From an uncultured Bacillota bacterium (GTDB lineage Bacteria > Bacillota > Clostridia > UBA1381), in NCBI GenBank assembly GCA_949297205.1, contig CASFSH010000402.1:1-11517 (forward strand): a stretch of DNA of 11,517 nt, written 5' to 3'. Position 1 is the stretch's first letter. Every line of letters starts with the position of its first letter. Under the pieces are notes generated by a model. That model did not search any database, had not been told where the DNA came from, and was given only the letters and a program-made list of their open reading frames with translations. Below, piece by piece: positions 1 to 7,700 of the stretch. The translations under genes and the position numbers were made by a program.

Positions 1-2238
1 ACAAGAGCACAGGCGGCAGTTATGCTTTCAAGATTGTCGCAGGCAATTGACAATATTGCCCTGAAGGATACCTTTATTAATTTCTGCAACAGACTTGCCG
101 ACGCCTGTGAGGCGGACGGACAGGGTTCATTTGCTTCTGCATTGAGAGAGGACTTGGAATATTTCAAAGAAAATACCCTTGTAGAGCGTTCGGATTTCAG
201 AGAGGGACTTGTAACAGAAGTTGACAGTTTTTATGAAAATCCATATGTAAGAATGTTGTTTAACACAGATGAGAGCTTTTCAAACGGTTTTACAGGTGAA
301 AATGCATATCCCCTTCATGTTTCAAACAAAACAATAAAGAATTGGATTAACAGATATATTTTACCTGCAAGTCATGCAAATACGGCTTCTGCAATATTGT
401 TTATGCTTGGAACTCCCGAATCTCCATACAGTGGGAATACTGCGGCTCTTGACAATCTTCTTACAATGATTGAAAGCTTGTCAAATGCTGCAGCTGATGA
501 CGGTGAAATATCAGGATTTTATGACAGTACAGACGATAACTACAATATGTTTTTCTATGATCCGTATTGTGTAATGTATTATACCTTTGTAAATACCTAT
601 CCGTGCTTTAATCTTCCGTCATTATCGGACAGATATACAGCATTTATCGAAAGAGGTATAGAATTTTTAAAGAACAATTACGGAAAAGGCGGATATTACG
701 AACATTATCAGAACGTTGACTTGATTTATCTGAATTCTTTAATGGCAGCAGGTATGACATTGGGAAGACAGGACTGGATAGATGAGGCAAATCATCTCAT
801 AGAAGTAAGTTATGAAAGAATGTTTGAAGACGGCGGTACACCGTATATATATAATGAAACTGAAATACCAAGTTACCATAATGCGGTATTAAGAGATTTT
901 ATGAGAATATATACAGTGTGTCACAATGAAACAATAGAAAAGATAATGAAAAAAACCGAAGGATACTACAGAACAATGATAGAACCTTCGGGAGTCAGCA
1001 CAGCCGGTTCTTCAATTCTTATCTGGAAGCGCTCAAATGCAACAGGAACAAATACATCTATGGCGCCTGTTATCACTTATCATTTTACAAAAGATGATTA
1101 TAACAAAAAAATGGCACAGCTTCAGCTTTTAAGAATACCGAGTCTTGACTTCGGTGAAGGTGCACTTGTTGCGATGGCATTCTGCTGGAGTCCGGAATTA
1201 TCGGAACTGGGCGGAATAGATGAACTTACTTTAGAGGACAATTATATTGACACAAACTCAAATATAAACGGTTTCAGCGGAAGATTCGGAAACTTTTCAT
1301 TTGTGGGTGACGGAATGTCAAGAATAGTAACAGAAGCACCTGCAAATGTGCCGTCACCTTTTAAAGTCGGAAAATCAGCAGGTAAGACTTCTTTTGTCGG
1401 TGCAACTATTTCAAACGCTGAAAGTATTGCGTCGAAAACAAGTATAGACAGTACCCTTCATATGGCATATTCCGCAGTCAGAATATCAAGCGGAAACAAT
1501 CCGAAAGATTTTGCAAATACTGCCGGAGTAACCCATGACAGTACAATTGTTACCGATGATTTTGCAACATTGTCAACGGTGTATGAATTGGGAACCTTTA
1601 CGGGACTTAACGGATGGGAATACTGGAAAAGAGACGGATGGCTTGGCAAACAGGCATGGTATACAGAAGAAGACAGGCTTATAGGATATATAGGACTTGA
1701 ATCACAGGATACAAATAATGTGTCGGATATGATGGCAAAGCTTATGTTTGATGAAGGGGGTCATGTAATTGAAAAAATTGATGAAACCCACTATAAATAC
1801 GGTAAGTTCAGAGTTCATGTTATAAAGACAAACTATGATACAACAACCATTGATGATAATGCATGGAGAATTACCGCAGAATCACATAAGAGCAATTATA
1901 AAGCCCATGAATTGATTTTCGGTTCAAATTCCACAGACAAGATATATAAAGGTGAAAGCAGATATTTACTTGTAGAAATATATCCCGAATGGCAGGAGGA
2001 TTCAAAAAGTATTGAGTTTTCAAGGCTTCCCGAGGGTGTTATAAAGCTTGACATTAAAACAAAAGAGGATTCCGAAAAAGTGTCTTTATTGTATAATGAA
2101 ACGGATAAAGAAGTTACTTTGTCGTTAAAAGATGTTGAGCAAATATACACAGTACCCGAAACCCTTGAAAAGGTACAGCCGCAGGAATATAACAAAAATG
2201 CAACCATTGCACCTTATCAGCATATTGTTGTCAAATAA
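1..2238 (+). CDS. SLH-anchored putative polysaccharide lyase, 5'-partial
   Basis: The frame is open from base 1. Its first residues, TRAQAAVMLSRL, are the end of an S-layer homology repeat, so the ATG at base 22 is internal and the start and signal peptide lie to the left of the window. Counting base 1 as codon 1, 745 residues are visible. Residues about 15-340 are mainly helical, with blocks SPYSGN (141-146), DxNYNMFF (178-185), YPCFNLPS (200-207), N238-V-D240, DGG (277-279) and E288 followed by SYHN (291-294). Residues about 350-690 are beta-rich, with GRFGNFS (427-433) and AGK (460-462). This order (helical toroid, then beta-sandwich), with a DG...E..SYH block, resembles the alginate/heparin/chondroitin lyase superfamily, but I cannot place it in a numbered family. 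The same blocks, in the same order, occur in the large protein at 4714-9636, so the two are paralogues. The protein ends soon after the beta region and lacks the C-terminal lectin-like and terminal modules of that paralogue. The SLH repeat implies attachment to the cell wall. Enzyme identity is inferred partly from the GH105 gene downstream. Confidence 0.8.
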   Translation, partial: TRAQAAVMLSRLSQAIDNIALKDTFINFCNRLADACEADGQGSFASALREDLEYFKENTLVERSDFREGLVTEVDSFYENPYVRMLFNTDESFSNGFTGENAYPLHVSNKTIKNWINRYILPASHANTASAILFMLGTPESPYSGNTAALDNLLTMIESLSNAAADDGEISGFYDSTDDNYNMFFYDPYCVMYYTFVNTYPCFNLPSLSDRYTAFIERGIEFLKNNYGKGGYYEHYQNVDLIYLNSLMAAGMTLGRQDWIDEANHLIEVSYERMFEDGGTPYIYNETEIPSYHNAVLRDFMRIYTVCHNETIEKIMKKTEGYYRTMIEPSGVSTAGSSILIWKRSNATGTNTSMAPVITYHFTKDDYNKKMAQLQLLRIPSLDFGEGALVAMAFCWSPELSELGGIDELTLEDNYIDTNSNINGFSGRFGNFSFVGDGMSRIVTEAPANVPSPFKVGKSAGKTSFVGATISNAESIASKTSIDSTLHMAYSAVRISSGNNPKDFANTAGVTHDSTIVTDDFATLSTVYELGTFTGLNGWEYWKRDGWLGKQAWYTEEDRLIGYIGLESQDTNNVSDMMAKLMFDEGGHVIEKIDETHYKYGKFRVHVIKTNYDTTTIDDNAWRITAESHKSNYKAHELIFGSNSTDKIYKGESRYLLVEIYPEWQEDSKSIEFSRLPEGVIKLDIKTKEDSEKVSLLYNETDKEVTLSLKDVEQIYTVPETLEKVQPQEYNKNATIAPYQHIVVK

Positions 2239-2261
2239 GATATATTACGGTTTTCAAAATA

Positions 2262-2275
2262 GTTTATCGGTAAAC
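2262..2275 (+). other. small inverted repeat after the first gene
   Basis: GTTTA / TAAAC form a 5-bp stem closing on the four bases TCGG. It sits 23 bases after the stop codon of the first gene and just before another small hairpin. No T-run follows, so it is not a convincing terminator. It could be RNA structure in a joint transcript, or chance in AT-rich DNA. Confidence 0.25.
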
Positions 2276-2276
2276 A

Positions 2277-2294
2277 ATCCGCATGACAGCGGAT
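2277..2294 (+). other. small hairpin upstream of the second gene
   Basis: ATCCGC / GCGGAT is a perfect 6-bp stem around a 6-base loop. It is the most GC-rich element in the 83-base gap and lies about a dozen bases before the ribosome site of the second gene. AAAATA follows, not a T-run, so it does not look like an intrinsic terminator. A role in mRNA processing or stability between the two genes is possible but unproven. Confidence 0.35.
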
Positions 2295-2306
2295 AAAATA
2301 TAGATG

Positions 2307-2312
2307 AAAGGA
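2307..2312 (+). promoter_or_regulatory. ribosome binding site that decides the start of the second gene
   Basis: AAAGGA lies 9 bases before the ATG at 2322. It lies inside the first codons of the longer reading frame that would begin at ATG 2304, which has no such site in front of it. The shorter start also gives a protein beginning MKKI with a standard signal peptide. Confidence 0.75.
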
Positions 2313-2321
2313 AAAAGTATT

Positions 2322-4601
2322 ATGAAAAAAATCAGAACAAGAATTTTTTCGGCAGCAGTGGCTTTGACAATGTTGGCAAGTTTAACGGTATCTGTAAATG
2401 CTGCGCCCGAAACACTTTATTATAAGGATTTCGGTGTAAGCAGAACAGAGGGAGTAACCATTGAAGTGGGAGATTATGCTACAGATAATGCAAACAGAGA
2501 TTACTATGCTTATATTCCAAGTGCAATAACCGCAAGCATAGGACTTGATGCAAATAACAATAAGTATCTTTCCATGACAGGGACTTTTACCGGTTCAAAT
2601 CAGACAATATTAAGACAGACAACTTCATTTAATCCTATGTATACAGCAGGAAATTACGGTCTTACCGAAATGAATTTCAAGGTATCGCCCGAATGGGGTG
2701 CAATCAGATTGTACCACAGATTTGACGGAAAACAAGAAAATGATGTAAGAGTAAGTATCCCCGTAGATGAAAACTTAACAGGTATATCCAACGATACAGC
2801 ATGGGTTAATGCAAAGGTAGTGTACGGTGAGGAAGAATATGTTGTATATGTAAACGGAAATGTGGCAGCGTCAGGTACAACTTCGGTTTCGGAAGCGGAC
2901 AGAGTAACAGATACAAACGGAAGCGGTGAATTTTTCGAGATTTCAAGCCCTGTAGGAAATAAAGAGGGAACAGTTCTTGTGAAGGATATAAGCTTCATGC
3001 AGGTGCCTGCTTCCGATATTATGGGAATTAACATAGTAGGAGAAGAAAATATCAGAATACCTAACGATAATGAATCTGAACCTGTAACTGCTGAATATAC
3101 GGCTTCTGCAGTTGATTATATGAATAAAGAAATACAGGGTACGGTTAACTGGTCTTTAGCCGATACATATACCGGTGTATCTATAGATAACAGCGGTGTT
3201 CTTACAGTTGATAACACAGCACAGTCACAGGTTATTGAAATAATTGCGGAAGTAAACGGTGAAATAAACAGTTACAGTGTATCCTTGATTAAAGAAAGTA
3301 TTTCGGAATTAATATTATCAGGTGATACTCAAATTCAATTAAAAAATAAATATGAAACAGGTACAATCACAAGACAGTATACAGCAACAGCATATGATTT
3401 TACAGGAGAAGAAGTTATCGCTCCGGTGGAATTTTCATTGAATAATGCACCGGAAGGTGTCACAATTAATGCAGAGGGTATTTTAACAGTTTCGGATAAT
3501 ACCGAACCATGTACTTTTGATGTTGTTGCCGTATCAGGAAATAAGAGTGCTGAACTCAGCGTATCTGTTGTTGAAGCAAACAATATTGAATTCAGCGGTG
3601 AAACGGTATTGATAGAAAAAACATTTGATAATGTTGAAGTGGGCGAAAAAGAACACGGTACATCTGTTGACGGATTCTTATTATGGGATAATACATCATC
3701 AAAAGGTGCAGGATTTGCAGTGGTAAACAAAGCAGAGGGTGATAATTATCTTACAATGACTTATCCGGCAGAAAAATTAGATAAAGAACATTATATACAA
3801 TGTCAGAGTCAGTCCGGAACAATTGACAGTGATATTTTTGTCGCATCGGTTATGATAAAATATAATACGCTGGGTAATGATAATATCAGAATGGAGATAT
3901 ATGATAAATCACTATCTGACAGTACAAAAATTTCACTGGATACAAATGCAAAAAATGCCGCAAATCTGAATTACAAGTATAATGTGGGAGAATGGCAGGA
4001 ATTAAAGGTTGTATTTGACAGAAGTACACATACATATCATGCATATATGAACAATTATCTTATTAAAGAAGACAGCGTGCCTGACAGCTTCTGGACAGAA
4101 GGTATCGGCAGAGTGAGATTACATCACAAGGGAATGCCGGATGATGGGGCAGAACATACAGTATGTATAGACAATTATAAGGTATATATACCAAACGGTC
4201 CGGCTGTTCAGTCAATATATGCAACAGGTGATGATGATGGAACAATCAGAAATATTTTAAATATTCCTACAGGTTTTTCAAGCTGGGGAGTAGGACAGTC
4301 ACCGTCATTGGCAGGAGAAGAATTGACAGTACATATGGGATATACAAATGTATCGGAAAATGAAGTAAAGGTAAGAGCAATTGCTGCAATTTATGACGGC
4401 GGTAAGCTTGTATCCCTTTCAGAGTACAATGACTATACACTTTCTCCAAACAGTCTTTCCGATAAAGAACTTACAATAACTGTTCCCGAATCAGAAGATT
4501 TATCAAATTACACAATGAAGGTATTTTCGTTATATGATGAAAGCACACCGTTTGATAATGCATATACAATGGATAATGTAAATTGGAATTTCAGTGAATA
4601 A
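2322..4601 (+). CDS. secreted modular glycan-binding-like surface protein (lectin-like and Ig-like modules)
   Basis: A 759-residue protein with no recognisable catalytic domain. Residues 1-27 are a signal peptide: a basic MKKIRTR start, a hydrophobic core, then SVNA before the likely cut. Residues about 30-230 form a lectin-like beta-sandwich module. About 232-325 and 326-419 are two tandem Ig-like modules with a shared pattern (Y-T-A-x-A-x-D, then GVxI, then G-x-LTV). About 422-626 is a second lectin-like module with GEW (556-558), VFDR and a closing CIDNYKVYIP. The last part, about 627-759, carries IYDGGKLV (690-697) and a final KVFSLYDES. The first lectin-like and Ig-like modules match the start of the protein at 4714-9636, and the second lectin-like and final modules match its end. 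There is no SLH repeat, LPxTG motif or membrane tail, so how it stays at the surface is unclear. It probably binds polysaccharide, or the enzymes beside it. That role is inferred from fold type and context, not from a recognised family. Confidence 0.85.
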   Translation: MKKIRTRIFSAAVALTMLASLTVSVNAAPETLYYKDFGVSRTEGVTIEVGDYATDNANRDYYAYIPSAITASIGLDANNNKYLSMTGTFTGSNQTILRQTTSFNPMYTAGNYGLTEMNFKVSPEWGAIRLYHRFDGKQENDVRVSIPVDENLTGISNDTAWVNAKVVYGEEEYVVYVNGNVAASGTTSVSEADRVTDTNGSGEFFEISSPVGNKEGTVLVKDISFMQVPASDIMGINIVGEENIRIPNDNESEPVTAEYTASAVDYMNKEIQGTVNWSLADTYTGVSIDNSGVLTVDNTAQSQVIEIIAEVNGEINSYSVSLIKESISELILSGDTQIQLKNKYETGTITRQYTATAYDFTGEEVIAPVEFSLNNAPEGVTINAEGILTVSDNTEPCTFDVVAVSGNKSAELSVSVVEANNIEFSGETVLIEKTFDNVEVGEKEHGTSVDGFLLWDNTSSKGAGFAVVNKAEGDNYLTMTYPAEKLDKEHYIQCQSQSGTIDSDIFVASVMIKYNTLGNDNIRMEIYDKSLSDSTKISLDTNAKNAANLNYKYNVGEWQELKVVFDRSTHTYHAYMNNYLIKEDSVPDSFWTEGIGRVRLHHKGMPDDGAEHTVCIDNYKVYIPNGPAVQSIYATGDDDGTIRNILNIPTGFSSWGVGQSPSLAGEELTVHMGYTNVSENEVKVRAIAAIYDGGKLVSLSEYNDYTLSPNSLSDKELTITVPESEDLSNYTMKVFSLYDESTPFDNAYTMDNVNWNFSE

Positions 4602-4607
4602 AAAAAG

Positions 4608-4649
4608 ATTGCTTATTCTGCGGTAATTTATGCCGGAAGAATAAGCAAT
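4608..4649 (+). terminator. strong 12-bp hairpin between genes 2 and 3, possible terminator or attenuator
   Basis: ATTGCTTATTCT (4608-4619) is a perfect inverted repeat of AGAATAAGCAAT (4638-4649). An inner CGG/CCG pairing lies within the 18-base loop. It begins 7 bases after the stop codon of the second gene. Downstream there is only a short TTTA, so termination on the plus strand would be weak. A run of A bases precedes the stem (about 4600-4606), which would read as a T-run on the minus strand, although no minus-strand gene ends here. It may reduce read-through into the third gene, or protect the upstream mRNA end. Confidence 0.6.
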
Positions 4650-4713
4650 TTAAGCAAATAATAGGATACAGAATTTTCTGGTAATGTTTTTGAAAGGAAT
4701 TACGGATATAAAT

Positions 4714-7700
4714 ATGAAAAAAATATACAGTTTATTTCTGGTTTTTACTATGCTTTTAAGTATGATTTATGTTTTCCCGGTCAGCGGAGAGCAGAAATAT
4801 ATCTTTTCCGACAGCATAGGAAAATTACAGGTAAATGACGGATGCGGAAACGGAAGTTTTAATGCCGCATACATATATAATTCAAGCTCTGAGGGAGGTA
4901 ACTATGATCCGGCTGTTTTAAATGAGGAAAAAACAAGGGGATTTTTCGTTATTGATGAAGGAGAATATCATTTTATCAGAATGATCGGTTCCGGATATAT
5001 AAATCAGGATACCGGAACAACACCGATTAAATTTACCCCTTCCGAAGATACAACAGGAGTATTTGAGGCTGTTGTAAGATTAAGCAATTCTTCGGGTTTC
5101 AGAGTTACATTTAACGGTTATCAGATGTCTGTACCTATTCCTGAGGAAATGCTTGATCAATGGACAGTAATAAAACTGTATATGCAGCCTGACGGAAGCT
5201 ATAATCTTTATGCCGGAGATTCGCTTCTTTCATCGGGAAAGCGTAATGAATTCGCCGCTTTGTTTGCCGAGGAAAGTACATCGGTACACCGTATAAGATT
5301 TATGAATTCCTATTCTTCTGGCGAAACCGGAAGAATAATGGATGTTGCAAAATATTGTGTTTATGAATTGAGAGAGAATGAAACTGCGGATATTACAATC
5401 AGCGGACCGCAGAACATTGAAATACCGTCTGAGGATACGGTATATGAATATAATTATGCTGCGGTAGCTTTAAATTATAAAGGAATGCCTCTTAATAAAA
5501 ATATTGAATGGGCTCTTGATAGGGTATATGCAGGTATTACAATAGATGACGGTACATTGTATGTGGAAAATGTTGCGCAAAACGGTACAGTTGGAATAAC
5601 GGCGTCCGCTGACGGATTTACAAAAACATACAATGTAACGCTTGAAGGACAGAACGATAATTATATTGCGGAATCCTTTGCGGTAATGCCTGATTACACA
5701 CAGGAAGGAATAGAATATAATGTAACGGATACCGACGGAATGAAAAGTACATTTTTTGACTGCGGCGATAATTCAAAACGTCTTGTATACGGATACAATT
5801 TCCGTGCAGGCAGAGTGTATCTTATAAAAATAAATATGAGTTCCGACACGGAAAATACCGGAGTGACGTTTTCATTGATAAGGCCTGATTCAGCGCCTGC
5901 AAGAGAATTTTTATCAAACCGCGTTACATTTAACAGCGAATATAAAACGGTTACCATGCATTATAAATGCGGAGATGATTCCATTCCCGATAACAAACTT
6001 GTTCCGGGATATATAGCATTTTACAGTAATACCGAAAATGCAACATTAAAAATAAGGTCTGTGGAAATTACCGAGGTTACAAGCGGATATAACCCTGCAT
6101 ATTCATTGCCTTTTGAAGTAAGCAATGATGTTGTTGAAAACAAAGATATTATTACAAGATTGGTATTTAATGATTATATGCCGGAAAGAGATAATGGATT
6201 CTGCCCTGATGATGCAGTTACAAAAGCGGAAATTGTACGTTCGGTGGTATCGGTAGGAGGTTACAGCCCCGTTTCATATTCCGGAGCTTTTTCCGATGTT
6301 TCTTCTGTAACAAAGTATTCAGGATATATTCAGAAGGCTTATAATCTGGGATTGATTGAAGGAACAAATTTTTATCCGGAAAACGATGCTGATGCAGAGT
6401 TTATAATGGATGTATGTACACGGTTGTATAAGAGCGTAAGTTCAAAAAATAAAAGCTATGAACAGCTTGGCTTGCCGGCTGTCAGTGGTAATAGTATTAC
6501 AAGGAATAAAGCAGCTGAAATAATTTACAAATTCCTTTCAAAAGTCAGAGATGAAGGACTTGAGGACGCATTTATAGCCTGGGCGGAAAATGCAATCAGC
6601 ACATATACAAAAAACGGAATGAATGAGGAAGCCGCTGCGTTTCAGACAGAACTTGACGAATTTATTGAAGCTGATAACGCAGCGAAAAACACCGAAAGCA
6701 ATTATCTTTTAAAGGTCAATGATTTTTATAAAAATCCTTACAGCAAAAAGATTTTAAACGATATTGTCAAATGCGGTGTTAATTCAAACGGATATAAGTA
6801 TATTTCCGTAGGAGAAAGTGCAAGAAATCAGTTCAAGGTATTTACCGCACCGAAAAGTATTATAGATCAGACAGAATGTCTTTTGTGGGGAATGTTGAGC
6901 GAAGATTCCCCTTATTGCGGAAATAAATATTCTTTAACATACGTTTTAAGTAACCTTGAGATTCTTACATATATAATAAAAGACGGAAATTCACAGTATT
7001 ATTTTACATCCTCCGATTCAAACTACAATATGTTCTTTTTTCAGGAATATATGTATTGCTATATGATAATGAAGGAGTATTATCCTTGTTTCCTTCTTCC
7101 TTCAATGCAGGAAAAAATAGAGGGTATACTGAAACAGGCAATAAAATATCAGGAAGAAAATTATGAAGACTACGGTAAGGGTTATTATGCCAATATAGAT
7201 GTAATGCTTGCGAATATGTATGCATATATGGGTATAATTTTTGATGATGAAAGCTATAAATCAAAAGCGGATGAAATATTGAATAACGTGGCTGCAACAA
7301 TATATCCTGACGGCGGTGTTCCTTATATCGGAAGTGAAAACGAAATACAGAGCTATCATAATAATATATTAAAAGATGTGGGAATGAATTTCCTTGTCAC
7401 AAAAAGTACGGCGGCGCAGGAGTTTTTGAAAAAAACCGTAAATTATTATCCTAAAACCCTGGACAGCAATCTTTTTGCCGAATATTCAACTGCGCTGATT
7501 TTCAAACAGAACTGGTCAAATACCACGTTGATTCCCGGTGTATCGGTTGCGTCATATTTTGAAACAGACGGAAAAAATAAAGCTATAGAAAATAAATCAA
7601 TTTCCCTGAACCCGTATGCAATAGGGTCTTCTTATCAGGGAGCGGTAGTTGCCGGAGCGTTTTATAAAGAAGATACGGCGGAAGATATAACAGTATTTGA

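Noticed and set aside
2294..2303. TAAAAT/TATAGA as a -10 promoter box before gene 2
   Set aside because: No acceptable -35 box at 16-18 bases upstream, and such hexamers are common by chance in AT-rich DNA.
4684..4713. Upstream ATG 4684 as the start of gene 3
   Set aside because: No ribosome site within normal distance; ATG 4714 gives a standard MKKI signal peptide. It cannot be fully excluded.
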